From: Chryseobacterium lathyri | GTDB lineage: Bacteria > Bacteroidota > Bacteroidia > Flavobacteriales > Weeksellaceae | Assembly: GCF_003290185.1 (NCBI RefSeq) | Contig: NZ_QNFY01000013.1 | Location: forward strand, 62,001 to 126,000 | Direction: 5' to 3' | Length of the DNA: 64,000 nucleotides | Part shown: positions 1 to 9,449 of the stretch, piece after piece | Layout of the letters: each line of letters opens with the position of its first letter | Position numbering within the stretch: position 1 is the stretch's first letter | The notes under the pieces: model-generated | What the model saw: only the letters and a program-made list of their open reading frames with translations | The model's database searches: none | What the model was told of the DNA's origin: nothing | Made by a program: the position numbers and the translations under genes

Positions 1-226
1 AGGTGTGGCATTTGCTGGAAATTTAAACAGTAGCGCTAAGAAAGCATTAGTAGATGCCTACCGATTTGACAACGCACAGAACCTTTGTGTGAAAGTCGAA
101 AACCAACAATGTAGCGATATTCAAAGTGCAGAAGTATGTACTTGGGCAGAAAATTCTTCAGTTACATTACACGAGCAAGGTGAAACTATGTGTGGTGATG
201 AATTGTACAAAATTCCACAAAATTAA
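1..226 (+). CDS. C-terminal part of a small DUF6520-like secreted protein
   Basis: The reading frame is open from the left edge and stops at TAA 224-226, so the true start lies outside the window; an in-frame GTG at position 5 falls in what looks like the end of a signal peptide (AFAG). The visible mature part is about 70 residues with four cysteines in two pairs and a conserved-looking Tyr-Arg-Phe near residue 20. This resembles the small, cysteine-paired DUF6520 proteins of Bacteroidota, whose function is unknown. A strong hairpin terminator follows 12 bp after the stop. The family assignment is from memory of the pattern and is moderate. Confidence 0.6.
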   Translation, partial: GVAFAGNLNSSAKKALVDAYRFDNAQNLCVKVENQQCSDIQSAEVCTWAENSSVTLHEQGETMCGDELYKIPQN

Positions 227-238
227 ACCTTAAAAGAA

Positions 239-265
239 ATGAGCCCGAAGGAATATCGGGCTCAT
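239..265. terminator. Bidirectional hairpin terminator
   Basis: A perfect 10-bp stem, ATGAGCCCGA / TCGGGCTCAT, with a 7-nt loop lies between two convergent genes. It probably ends transcription of the DUF6520-like gene from the left and of the S9 peptidase operon from the right. Confidence 0.8.
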
Positions 266-306
266 TATAACAAATTTAATAACTAACGTTGTATAACGTT
301 CAGGCA

Positions 307-2805
307 TTATAAAGTGCATCCTTTTTTATTATGTAATTGTTTATCAATCCAAGTTGCATTTTTATGATCCTTTAAAAAGTAATCCCACCATTCTAATATT
401 CTCACCTGCAAATCTTCTGCTTCCGGGGTATTATTTAAAATTGTGTGGCTTTGGTTTGGATAAAATACTGCTATCACCTGTTTGCCATTCCGTTTTAAAC
501 CGATATAAAATTCCTGTGTATGTTGCCATGGAACATTTTTATCTTTCATCCCTGCCCATAGCAATATGGGAGCATTGACCTGATCAACAAAATTTATCGG
601 ATTGTTTTTATAATATTGCTCCTTGTTTTCAGAAAAGGGTGGCATTTGATGCTGACCATTTTCGATTCTAGCATATTCTGCAATTTTGAAATTATAATTA
701 TATGAAAAGTAAGCCCTAACGATATCACTAAATCCAGAACTTGAAATATAAGCAGCAAAACGCTTAGATTGGGTCGCTATAAAATTCGTTTCATAACTAC
801 CAAAAGAATGTCCGGTTAAACCCACTTTTGCCATATTAATGTTTGAATTGACCGACACCGCATCTAAAGCCTTGTCCACACAGTCCAATGCAGAAACCCC
901 CATCCCTTTTGTAGAGATAGAAATGTCAGGTTCATAAACAAAGTATCCTCTTCGCAGTAATGATCTTCGATCATAGCCAATAAAAGATATTCCCAAAACT
1001 GGATATTTGTTTGCAGAAGTACTTTGTTTCTCGTAAACCTGTACGATCATTGGGTACTTTTTTTTAGGATCAAAATGAATTGGATAATAAAGGACTCCTT
1101 TCAATTCTTCATTGTCTTTGTTTTTATAGTGGACAATTTCCTGTTTTATTGTATTTGAAATACGATCAGATTTATTGCTCTGATAAATAACTCTATCCTG
1201 TATTTTTCCAAGGGAAGTATAAATCAACCGAGGTGCTAAATTGTAGTTTTCTTCTATCAAAAAACTATGTCGCTGTGTCGGATCAGTCTTAATTTCTGAA
1301 ATATAATTTAGAGTTTGGTTGTGTAATACTTTAAAATTGCCATTCTTATAACTTAAGATTGATGATCTATTTTCGTTGTCTTTCAATGTAAGTAGAAGTC
1401 CCTTATTCAGGTCTACAGTATTTGAATCTATATTTATTGAAAAACTACTATAATTTCCATTCGATGGATTTCTTTTAACATTTAATATACTTGAAATTTT
1501 CCCTTTTTCACCCATTCTATTTAAGTGCATTGTTTCTGTTTTAAACCACCAGAAATCCTCCATACCATTAAAAAAGATATAATTACCATCTAAACTGAAA
1601 ACTGGATTATGAAGGCCAGGTGGCAGAAATAAACTTGAACCGGAATCCAGATCTAAAATCCGACCATCTTTATCAGCTTCATTTAACAAAACTAAGTATT
1701 GACCATTTGGAGAATGTGAAATGCCAGAAGTTTTTGAAGATAATGGACAATATTTACCAGTTATTATATCATATAAGTAATAATCTACGAGTGGAACATA
1801 GGTAACATAATTATAATTTCCAACCGGATCGAAGCTTAAAAGAAACCTCTTATTGTTAATGGCGGCAAATGATGGAAACCTATCATTTGGGATTTTAATG
1901 CATTTACTGGTTAAAGTATTCCACAGATAGTACTCTGACCGTATACAACCTATATCCTTAGCTTTTAAATTGCTGTCATTACCATACCAAATATCAACTA
2001 ATTCAGTATTCACTTTATTTTTTGTTTGAAAATCGATTAGGAACGATTCTCCCTTTTGAATTTCCGAAAATTTTATTGCATCAGCTTGTCTGTATAGATC
2101 TCCATAAGGGTAGCTAATGGCTTTTGTAGCTAAATTGATCAACACAGGTTTTAGCAAACCTGTGTTAATAATTTTCTCCACCAGCATCAAGTAATTACCA
2201 GAGTTGGAAATTTCCATTTGAATAATACGGTTAGTTGTATGGTAAATATTCAAACTGCTGTCAGATAGATCTACAATATTTTGGGTGTCTCCAACGGTTT
2301 TTAAAATAAAAAGATTTTTTACATTGTCTGTTACAGGGAATGAATCAATAGATTTAGCCGAGGATTGCACTTTTCCGTTCCCATCGTAAACACAAATGCT
2401 TTGATCATTGTAATGAATGAAATATCTATCTGCAGCACTTAAAACTTCTGCCGATTTTACTTTTTGATATCTTAGACCTTTACCTTTAACTAGATCCAGC
2501 AATAATGCTTTGTTATTTCCGGAAGCAAAGAACTTATTGTTCTTTAAAAAAACTCGTTTCTGATTTAAGCCGATCAAGGTAGCAACAGGTTGCTCCGGCT
2601 CTGCATTCTTAAATACGAGAACAGTATCAACGTTATTGCTATACTCCTTTTTTATAGAAGACCATTTACTATCATCCGATACGACTAAGTTTCTAATAGC
2701 ATAAAACTTTGATAGCTCTCCTTTTAGGGTGTCCGAGTTTTTTTGTTTTTGTCCAGTACAATATAAAGAACATAGAATTATTAATACAATTTCTAACTTT
2801 TTCAT
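307..2805 (-). CDS. S9 family prolyl oligopeptidase-like serine peptidase
   Basis: An 832-aa exported peptidase. A hydrophobic signal peptide occupies roughly residues 1-18, then a long beta-rich propeller-like region, then an alpha/beta-hydrolase domain from about residue 590. The nucleophile motif GHSFGS puts Ser near residue 667, the acid is in MKDKN (Asp near 755) and the His is in QSHT (near 787), so the Ser-Asp-His triad is complete. The ATG at 2805 is preferred over an in-frame ATG five codons upstream because it begins MKK plus a hydrophobic stretch and sits 1 nt after the SusD stop. It is the last gene of the sigma-FecR-SusC-SusD locus, so it probably degrades peptides taken up or captured by that complex. 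The substrate is not visible from sequence. Confidence 0.88.
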   Translation of the reverse strand: MKKLEIVLIILCSLYCTGQKQKNSDTLKGELSKFYAIRNLVVSDDSKWSSIKKEYSNNVDTVLVFKNAEPEQPVATLIGLNQKRVFLKNNKFFASGNNKALLLDLVKGKGLRYQKVKSAEVLSAADRYFIHYNDQSICVYDGNGKVQSSAKSIDSFPVTDNVKNLFILKTVGDTQNIVDLSDSSLNIYHTTNRIIQMEISNSGNYLMLVEKIINTGLLKPVLINLATKAISYPYGDLYRQADAIKFSEIQKGESFLIDFQTKNKVNTELVDIWYGNDSNLKAKDIGCIRSEYYLWNTLTSKCIKIPNDRFPSFAAINNKRFLLSFDPVGNYNYVTYVPLVDYYLYDIITGKYCPLSSKTSGISHSPNGQYLVLLNEADKDGRILDLDSGSSLFLPPGLHNPVFSLDGNYIFFNGMEDFWWFKTETMHLNRMGEKGKISSILNVKRNPSNGNYSSFSINIDSNTVDLNKGLLLTLKDNENRSSILSYKNGNFKVLHNQTLNYISEIKTDPTQRHSFLIEENYNLAPRLIYTSLGKIQDRVIYQSNKSDRISNTIKQEIVHYKNKDNEELKGVLYYPIHFDPKKKYPMIVQVYEKQSTSANKYPVLGISFIGYDRRSLLRRGYFVYEPDISISTKGMGVSALDCVDKALDAVSVNSNINMAKVGLTGHSFGSYETNFIATQSKRFAAYISSSGFSDIVRAYFSYNYNFKIAEYARIENGQHQMPPFSENKEQYYKNNPINFVDQVNAPILLWAGMKDKNVPWQHTQEFYIGLKRNGKQVIAVFYPNQSHTILNNTPEAEDLQVRILEWWDYFLKDHKNATWIDKQLHNKKGCTL

Positions 2806-2806
2806 A

Positions 2807-4174
2807 TTAGTAACCAGCATTTTGGGGATTGAGATTAGGGTTTAATAGAAGCTCATTTTGTGGCAATGGCCATTTTGAATGAAATGTTTTCCAGTTTGCT
2901 TTTACCGTGTTCAGCACATCTAACTTTTCAATCCTTTTTAAATCAAAAAAACGATGTCCAGTTTCTGTAAAGTATTCTTTTCGATACTCCAATAAAATTT
3001 CATTAAGTAAGTTTTCGTTTGTAATTGGTGATACAATTGGAGCGAGATTTGCTCTTTGACGAGTCGCATTCAAGTAAGGCAAAGCCTCATTTACTTTATT
3101 CTGCTTTGCCAACGCTTCTGCCAGTAATAGGTATACTTCTTCAAGACGGAATATTATTGAATATTCATCAGTATTGTTGGTTCTATTTTTATACTTATCG
3201 GCTCGATACCAAGTCGTCCCATTAAATGTTACGGGCTTCATCCAATTCTGCTTACGGAGGTCATTCTGTGAGAATGAATTAACCAGATTTGAAGAAAGGG
3301 CGAAAGAAAGCGGGGCTGCATTGCTAAAGTAATAAGAGATTGCCTCTTTTGTGGCATCACCATTATTTTTAGGCTTTAATTGCCACAGTATGTGAACCCC
3401 TCCTTTTTTATAGACTTTTGTTAAATCAAGTTGAAACTGGTAGACACCGCTTTGAATTATATTTTTTAAAATCATTTCACTCTCATTCCATTTGTTTTGC
3501 AACATATTAACCTGAGCAAGCAATAACTGAGCAACCTTTCGATTTGGAAAGATTCTTTCAGGGTTTCGATAATCGTCAACAAGCCCTCCAATCGATTCAT
3601 TTAAATCAATTACCAATCTATTTAAAACATCATTTTGCGCTGTTTTAGGGATAGTTTTATTAATTTGGTAATCTGTTGAATCCACATAAGGAATATCACC
3701 AAAGATTTGCACCAAGTATAAATATAAGATAGAGCGGATCAATAGCGCTTCTCCTTTGATTCTTTTCTTTTCGTTTACAGGAATTCCTGAAGACTTTTCT
3801 GTTCCTTCAATAATCGCATTCGCCTGATATATCTTTTGATAAGCAGAAGTCCAATAATTTAAGATAGCAATGTTATTGTCGATTTGCACATTTTGAGAAA
3901 TTTCCAATACACCAGTATTTGATGCTGTGGTATAATAATCAAGATCGTCGGTATAAAGTCCCAATAAGGTTCCGGTTTTATCACCAGAGAGCGGTGAACT
4001 GTCCCAAAGCCCGGCATAAAGCCCGGCCAAAGCAGAATTTGCAGTCTGTACATTGTCAAAAACCTGATCAGATACAATCTGATTCTGTGGCAGGTCTACT
4101 TCAATTAGTTTTTCACATGAAGTTATATGGAGTAACAGTAGCATAAGTACTGCTGAAAATTCTATTGATTTCAT
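2807..4174 (-). CDS. SusD/RagB-family nutrient-binding outer membrane lipoprotein
   Basis: A 455-aa lipoprotein with signal peptide and lipobox (ITSC, Cys at about residue 20). The N-terminal pattern EKLIEVDLP and the TPR-like helical body are typical of SusD/RagB proteins, as is the C-terminal region with RYRKEYFTETGHRFFDLKR-like residues (EYRKE...GHRFFDLKR here). It caps the SusC barrel encoded immediately upstream and helps bind the ligand at the cell surface. The start at 4174 is chosen because it gives a clean signal peptide and a 10-bp gap after the SusC stop; a longer frame would overlap susC. Co-transcribed with the S9 peptidase, which suggests a peptide or protein substrate rather than a glycan. 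Confidence 0.93.
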   Translation of the reverse strand: MKSIEFSAVLMLLLLHITSCEKLIEVDLPQNQIVSDQVFDNVQTANSALAGLYAGLWDSSPLSGDKTGTLLGLYTDDLDYYTTASNTGVLEISQNVQIDNNIAILNYWTSAYQKIYQANAIIEGTEKSSGIPVNEKKRIKGEALLIRSILYLYLVQIFGDIPYVDSTDYQINKTIPKTAQNDVLNRLVIDLNESIGGLVDDYRNPERIFPNRKVAQLLLAQVNMLQNKWNESEMILKNIIQSGVYQFQLDLTKVYKKGGVHILWQLKPKNNGDATKEAISYYFSNAAPLSFALSSNLVNSFSQNDLRKQNWMKPVTFNGTTWYRADKYKNRTNNTDEYSIIFRLEEVYLLLAEALAKQNKVNEALPYLNATRQRANLAPIVSPITNENLLNEILLEYRKEYFTETGHRFFDLKRIEKLDVLNTVKANWKTFHSKWPLPQNELLLNPNLNPQNAGY

Positions 4175-4184
4175 TTTTTTGAAT

Positions 4185-7100
4185 TTAAAGTTTACATTGA
4201 ATGCCAAAAGAAAAGGTCCTTAGTGGTGGAAGAAAGCTTCCAGACCCTAATTCGGGATCTATCCCGAAATACTTGGTCCATGTCACAAGATTCTGTCCCT
4301 GAATATATATTTTCACCTCCTTGAAAAGGCCCTCCTTTAATGGAAGTTTGTAGCCTAATTCTATATTTTTCAGTCTTATAAAAGAAGCGTCGGAATAAGA
4401 AGCGGTACTACTTTGAAAAAGAGAATGCTGAGGATTCGCCGATGATTTGTATGGCATATATAGGCCATTGGGATTTGATGGTGACCAAACGTCCAGTGCT
4501 TGAATGGGTAAATTGTTTATAATTCCAGGGGACGGTATGACATAATTATAATTTCGACTTTTCTGGCTTACAAACTGAAATAAGAAAGAGACATCCCAAT
4601 TTTTATATCTAAAGGTATTGTTCCAGCCTCCAAAAAATTTCATGCTGAGGTCTCCAACGACCTGACGATCATCCGCAGAAGTCACCTTTCCATCACCATT
4701 ATAATCGGTGAATTTGTATTGACCAGTCTGTGGATCAATTCCTTCAAGATTATAAAGTTTGACCATAGAAGTTGGTTGCCCTATGATGAATTGATTTGAG
4801 TAGGTAGACCCTTCCAAACCAGGAAATGATAACAATTTATTCTTGGGAAAACTAATATTAAAAGCCGTTTCCCACGTTAGTTGGTTTGTAGATAAGGGAC
4901 GTGCCGATAGCTCAAATTCCAAACCTTCATTTTGTACAGTTGCATTTAAATTTGCCAAAACAGAAGGGAAACCAGTTACTGCTGGAAGCTGATAACCGAC
5001 TAACTGATTTGAAGAACGATTTGAATACCAAGCAGAGGTTAAATTTATTTTATTTTGCAAAAATGCAAGTTCCAGTGCTATTTCTAATTTTCTTGTCTTT
5101 TCCCAACTGAAATCTGGATTATAGAGTCGCGAAGGTATTAACCCTGTCACCCCGTTATAAATGAGCGATGATACAGTGTAAGTATCATAAAACTGATAAT
5201 CACCAATATTATCACTACCGGTCGAACCATAGCTACCTCTTATTTTACCAAAACTTAGCCATTTGGAATCTTTTAAAAAATCTTCTTTAGAAAATATCCA
5301 AGCCGCACCTACTGCCGCAAAATTTGCAAACCTATTATTCGGTCCAAAACGACTGGAACCGTCCCTCCTTCCAGTAATATTTAAAATATATTTTTTATCA
5401 AATTGGTAATTCAACCGACCAAATACTGCTGCGTACTTATATTCACTCGTAACTTGATCGTTTATTGTTTTTGTTTGAGCGGCCGCAATATTTTTGATAA
5501 AGACATTGCTTTCAAATCCAGTGCCTCTCATTGAGCCCAATTTATTTGTTTCCTGTTGATATGAAGCTCCAACAAGAATATCTAATTCATGTCTTTCATT
5601 TTTGTAATGCCAGTTTAACTGGGGTTCTAAAATTACGGACAATCTATCCTGATTACTTTTTGATGCTGTTGAATAAGCACTGGACTGTCCGCTTATGTAA
5701 GCAGGATTATTTACGGTATTGGGTTTAAGTGCCCATTCTTCAAAAGCCTGATAGTTGATACCAGCATTGAGTTTTACATTAAAGCTAGGGAAAAGTTCGT
5801 AGCGTGTTGCAATGTTAGTTAGAAACTGTAAGTTTTCGTATGAATAGGTGCCATTATAAGCTGCAACAGGATTATTAAACGTATTATTCTCCCAGTTTAG
5901 ACTTCCATCTTCTTTATATAAGGCAGGTGCATTGGGCGGCAAAATGTAAACCTGTCCAGTAATATCGCCGTTAAGCACATTATTCTTCTGGGATGAGAAC
6001 ATATTATTGACACTTAGCTGAAATTTATTGTCGGTGGATTTATGGAATAATGAAGAGGTAATATTGTTTGTTTTGTACCTAAAATTATGGTCAAAAACTG
6101 TCGTCTGTTCATTATGGCCCAAGCTGACCAAAAAATTAGTTTGTTCGCTTCCTCCAGTCAATGATATAAGCACATTGGAAAAATCCGCTGTATTTCCTAT
6201 CAGTGTTTTTTTCCAGTCTGTATATCTGTTTTTATCCCAAGTACCATTCACATCATATGCTGTTGCTGGATAATTTGTTATACCACTGTTTGAAAATGCC
6301 TGCTGACGCATATTTAAATATTGCTCAGTATTCATCATCTTCAAGTTCGAGATGACATTGCTTATCCCATAATTTGTATTGAAGTTTAATGAAAGTTTTC
6401 CTGTTCTACCTTTCTTGGTTGTAATTAAGATCACGCCATTGGCTCCTCTTGAACCATAGATTGAAGTGGCATCAGCATCTTTGAGTACTTCGATGCTTTC
6501 TATGTCATTGGGGTTTATGCTATTTAAGGGGTTTATACTTCCAAGTGGAATAGATGCTCCACCAAATACGGAAGTCATTTCATTACCAACTGGTACGCCA
6601 TCGACAACGTAAAGTGGCTGACTACCATCCATACCACTATTTGTGGTTGTCCGAAGACTATTCCGTCCCCGGATCTGAACTTGATAACCACCTCCAGGCG
6701 TACCCCCATTTTGGACTATACTAACACCTGCCATACGTCCCTGAACGCTTGCAAGAACATTAGAGACAGGCTGGTTCTCAATATCCTTAGCAGAAACTTT
6801 TGCAATGCTTCCCGTTCGTTCTTTGTCTTTTACATTGTAGTAACCGGCATTCAGGACAATTTCTTCAATATTGGTTTCCTTGCTTGCTAAGGGTTTTATC
6901 GTATCCTGCTTTGAAATGGGTATTGGAGAAAACTCTTCGTTAATAGATACTGACTTATTCTTCTTTTCACGGATAATAACCATATTGTTGTCGATCAGCG
7001 CCTCAAATGGCAATTCTTTCAATAGCTTGTCGAGGCATGCAATAACAGTTTCATTGGTACATTTTACAGGTTGTACAAAATAACCCTTCAATGATTTTTT

Positions 7101-7271
7101 TGAATAGGCATATTGCTTTATCTTATTGTCGGAAATAAACCTATCAATGGCATCGGCAACCGGAATTCGGTTTGTTTGATAGCTTACTCTCTTCTCAATG
7201 AGATTCTGTTGGGCCCAGAGCCCTTGCCAGCCGAAAAATAGGAATATGGCGGCAGTGCATAAAATTTTCAT
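4185..7271 (-). CDS. SusC/RagA-family TonB-dependent receptor with N-terminal STN domain
   Basis: A 1028-aa outer-membrane receptor. A signal peptide ends near Ala20 (GLWA/QQ). Residues about 28-103 form a secretin/TonB short N-terminal (STN) domain, the part that signals to FecR. The plug follows with the SusC signatures GRMAGVSI (about 178-185), IRGRNSL (200-206) and VVDGVPVG (222-229), then a beta-barrel ending in a hydrophobic strand (FGIQCKL). The CarboxypepD_reg-like domain usual between STN and plug appears to be absent; only a linker of about 30 residues joins them, which is atypical. Downstream genes are susD and an S9 peptidase; upstream is fecR, separated by about 150 bp with a hairpin. 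Confidence 0.95.
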   Translation of the reverse strand: MKILCTAAIFLFFGWQGLWAQQNLIEKRVSYQTNRIPVADAIDRFISDNKIKQYAYSKKSLKGYFVQPVKCTNETVIACLDKLLKELPFEALIDNNMVIIREKKNKSVSINEEFSPIPISKQDTIKPLASKETNIEEIVLNAGYYNVKDKERTGSIAKVSAKDIENQPVSNVLASVQGRMAGVSIVQNGGTPGGGYQVQIRGRNSLRTTTNSGMDGSQPLYVVDGVPVGNEMTSVFGGASIPLGSINPLNSINPNDIESIEVLKDADATSIYGSRGANGVILITTKKGRTGKLSLNFNTNYGISNVISNLKMMNTEQYLNMRQQAFSNSGITNYPATAYDVNGTWDKNRYTDWKKTLIGNTADFSNVLISLTGGSEQTNFLVSLGHNEQTTVFDHNFRYKTNNITSSLFHKSTDNKFQLSVNNMFSSQKNNVLNGDITGQVYILPPNAPALYKEDGSLNWENNTFNNPVAAYNGTYSYENLQFLTNIATRYELFPSFNVKLNAGINYQAFEEWALKPNTVNNPAYISGQSSAYSTASKSNQDRLSVILEPQLNWHYKNERHELDILVGASYQQETNKLGSMRGTGFESNVFIKNIAAAQTKTINDQVTSEYKYAAVFGRLNYQFDKKYILNITGRRDGSSRFGPNNRFANFAAVGAAWIFSKEDFLKDSKWLSFGKIRGSYGSTGSDNIGDYQFYDTYTVSSLIYNGVTGLIPSRLYNPDFSWEKTRKLEIALELAFLQNKINLTSAWYSNRSSNQLVGYQLPAVTGFPSVLANLNATVQNEGLEFELSARPLSTNQLTWETAFNISFPKNKLLSFPGLEGSTYSNQFIIGQPTSMVKLYNLEGIDPQTGQYKFTDYNGDGKVTSADDRQVVGDLSMKFFGGWNNTFRYKNWDVSFLFQFVSQKSRNYNYVIPSPGIINNLPIQALDVWSPSNPNGLYMPYKSSANPQHSLFQSSTASYSDASFIRLKNIELGYKLPLKEGLFKEVKIYIQGQNLVTWTKYFGIDPELGSGSFLPPLRTFSFGIQCKL

Positions 7272-7331
7272 ATTTTTGCATTGTATTAAAATTAATAGCT
7301 TCTTTCTGATTTTGTTATTAATTAGATACTT

Positions 7332-7355
7332 GACCGACGGTTGGCCCCGTCGGTC
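7332..7355. terminator. Hairpin between fecR and susC
   Basis: A perfect 9-bp GC-rich stem, GACCGACGG / CCGTCGGTC, with a 6-nt loop lies in the 151-bp gap between fecR and the susC-type gene. It lacks a clear T run on the minus strand, so it may be a partial terminator or attenuator that separates low-level sigma/fecR transcription from the inducible susCD operon. Confidence 0.5.
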
Positions 7356-7422
7356 GTTTCGTGTATCAAGAACATTAACTTATCTTTCTGGAATAAATGC
7401 TGGTGTCATTAAGCACCAGAGC

Positions 7423-8241
7423 CTATTTTTCCAGTTCAAATGTTGTAGCATTGATCTGTTTAATATTTAGGTTCAACTGTAAGGCAATTGCCTTGATTAT
7501 ATCTGTTGCGTTTGCATCTTCTCTCGCTACTGAAACATTTTCGCTGCTGACCTCCAATGGGTAGGATATCTTCAGTCCATAGTTTCTTTCAAGAGTTTGA
7601 ATAGCTGTCTTCACAGGACACTCGCTAAAATGAATACCTATCAGCTTATTATTGTGTTGTGTGGGGCTATTTTTACTTTCTGTTTTCATTACTACACCAA
7701 CATCAAGTGACCCCATATTTGAAAAGGTTTCTTTTGGACGCAGTATAAGTGGCTTTTCTGAGGTCCCATTTTTGTTGACCTGTATTTTCCCTTCAAAAAG
7801 ATCTACAGTAAATGTTTTTCCGTTCTGTGAAACCTTAAATACAGTCCCTAAGACTTTTGTTTCATAATCATTTCCGTGAACAATAAACGGATGCGTTTTC
7901 GATTTAGATACTTTAAAAACAGCATCACCTTCAAGTTTCACATCTCTAGTATCTGCCGGAAAAGATTTCTCAACGGTGAGCTTAGCACCTTTTTGTAAAA
8001 TGACCTCAGAATTATCCGGCAATAATACCTTTAATCTATTTGAATTGGCAAAATATACATCCGGTTTATTAAGGATATTAAAACCTAAAATACTACTGCT
8101 AAATAGTACTACGGCAGCCATTCCCCCGAATATTATATATCTTCGTTTTCTTTTCTGCTGTTCCTTACGACGAATTGTGATAAAAGCATTTGTCCACGCT
8201 TTATTATCTTCTTCCTCTGTCAGATTAAATTTATCTTCCAT
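7423..8241 (-). CDS. FecR-family anti-sigma factor
   Basis: A 272-aa inner-membrane regulator. Residues 1-34 are cytoplasmic and contain the Trp and basic cluster expected for sigma binding, residues about 35-56 form one TM segment, a periplasmic FecR domain follows (about 65-165), and the C-terminus (about 200-272) matches the DUF4974 STN-like domain common in Bacteroidota FecR proteins. It should hold the upstream ECF sigma factor and release it when the STN domain of the SusC receptor reports ligand. A good ribosome site (AAAGGA) lies 8 bp before the start. It lies 91 bp after the sigma gene. Confidence 0.92.
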   Translation of the reverse strand: MEDKFNLTEEEDNKAWTNAFITIRRKEQQKRKRRYIIFGGMAAVVLFSSSILGFNILNKPDVYFANSNRLKVLLPDNSEVILQKGAKLTVEKSFPADTRDVKLEGDAVFKVSKSKTHPFIVHGNDYETKVLGTVFKVSQNGKTFTVDLFEGKIQVNKNGTSEKPLILRPKETFSNMGSLDVGVVMKTESKNSPTQHNNKLIGIHFSECPVKTAIQTLERNYGLKISYPLEVSSENVSVAREDANATDIIKAIALQLNLNIKQINATTFELEK

Positions 8242-8332
8242 AAGAGTTCCTTTATTATATATAGGAGGAAGTAGAAAAATACCACATGGTTTTATAGAAA
8301 AATTAACTCTTTTTATGGATTTTTAACAAATT

Positions 8333-8854
8333 TTAATAAATTTTCACCTTGTTTTTTAAGAAGATTATGGACTTGGAAATATGCTGTTCAACACTTCTTT
8401 TTGAGATATTTAAGGTTGTAGCAATTTTTGCTTGCGTAATTCCGTCTAACTTATTCATCTTGAAAATCTTCCTGCGAAGCGGTGGGAATAATTCTTCAAT
8501 TGCTTTTTCGATTTCTAAAAGATTTTGTTCTTTTCTCTCCGCAATAAGTACATCTTCCATTGTAGTATCGGAGTGATCTAAAGGTAGAGTATCAGTTTGC
8601 GTTCTTTTTGTATTTCTATAGAAATGAGCTATCTCTTGTAAACAAGTCTTTACAATTATGCCCTCAATATTTTTAGAATCTAATTTTGATCTATACTGCC
8701 ATATATGAATTATGACATTCTGATAAACATCCAATACATCGTCCCTATTCTTAATCTTTTTATAAATGAGAGCAATTATTAATGGATGGAATTTATGAAG
8801 AAGCGTATAATATTCCAGTTCTTCAATTCTGATATGTCGGTTAGAAGACCACAT
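8333..8854 (-). CDS. ECF-family RNA polymerase sigma-70 factor
   Basis: A 173-aa protein with sigma region 2 at about residues 20-85 (the DVLDVYQNVIIHIW stretch is the -10 recognition helix) and region 4 at about 115-170, with the helix-turn-helix ITQAKIATTLNISKRSVEQHI. Bacteroidota ECF sigma factors paired with FecR usually control the adjacent SusC/SusD genes, and that is the likely regulon here. The start is ATG at 8854. A TAATTTTG match to the Bacteroidota -7 promoter element lies at 8866-8873 on this strand, but it is very close to the start codon and I found no good upstream partner. Confidence 0.9.
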   Translation of the reverse strand: MWSSNRHIRIEELEYYTLLHKFHPLIIALIYKKIKNRDDVLDVYQNVIIHIWQYRSKLDSKNIEGIIVKTCLQEIAHFYRNTKRTQTDTLPLDHSDTTMEDVLIAERKEQNLLEIEKAIEELFPPLRRKIFKMNKLDGITQAKIATTLNISKRSVEQHISKSIIFLKNKVKIY

Positions 8855-9064
8855 TGTATGAATAACAAAATTAGCAATATTTTAACAAATAATTAAATTT
8901 AAGGCAATATTTTTTTATTAAACATAGATTACATACCACATTATACAGGAATTTAATAACCTGACACTGGTTGAAAATTAATAAAAACCAATAAAGAAAT
9001 CTATTTTCTAAAAAATTAATATATTAGCAGTCGGAATATTAATAGAATATAACGATATAAACGA

Positions 9065-9230
9065 GCGTAAGCTATCGAAAATTTAATCTAAGAAAACCGC
9101 TAATTTTCAAAAAAGATGCAATTCGATAGACTTACGCCTGTGCCTACTATTGGCATGGGCTAAGTCTTTTCGGCATCTGGGTTCTTAGCGGTACCTCTTA
9201 GACGATTGGCTTCAGTACCCATGCCTTTTT
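9065..9230 (+). ncRNA. Candidate structured RNA: two hairpins with complementary loops
   Basis: This lies in the 595-bp gene-free gap 8855-9449. Hairpin 1 pairs GCGTAAGCTATCGAA (9065-9079) with 9122-9137 across one bulged A. Hairpin 2 pairs GGCATGGG (9152-9159) with CCCATGCC (9218-9225), followed at once by TTTTTG like an intrinsic terminator. The loop segment 9087-9103 of hairpin 1 (TCTAAG..ACCGCTAA) is complementary to loop segment 9185-9202 of hairpin 2 (TTAGCGGT..CTTAGA), giving 8+6 bp separated by a small internal loop. Drawn together this is a long kissing-loop pseudoknot. Alternative local pairs, such as CTAAG 9160-9164 with CTTAG 9197-9201, compete. The plus strand is preferred because of the terminal T run. 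I do not recognise a named family; 9231-9449 beyond it holds only AT-rich leader sequence for the next gene. Confidence 0.5.
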
Positions 9231-9449
9231 GTATTTATCCCCACTGAATGCATAAGGAAGATTAGATAAACTTTTAAAAGTTTAAAATACGACGGGTTCT
9301 GACGTTTCCACGATATACCTTCGCTTTATAGATTTAGGATACAGGAATATTTGAAAATAAATCAAATTTCCGTGAAAATACCTATATCCGACAATATAAA
9401 AATAAATTAAATTGCAAATCCTACCGACCTAAAAAGACACATTTATCTG

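Noticed and set aside
8855..9064. Bacteroidota-type promoter for the sigma factor (TAATTTTG at 8866-8873, minus strand).
   Set aside because: The -7 match is real but too near the start codon and no well-spaced TTTG/TTG partner was found, so it is mentioned only in the sigma entry.
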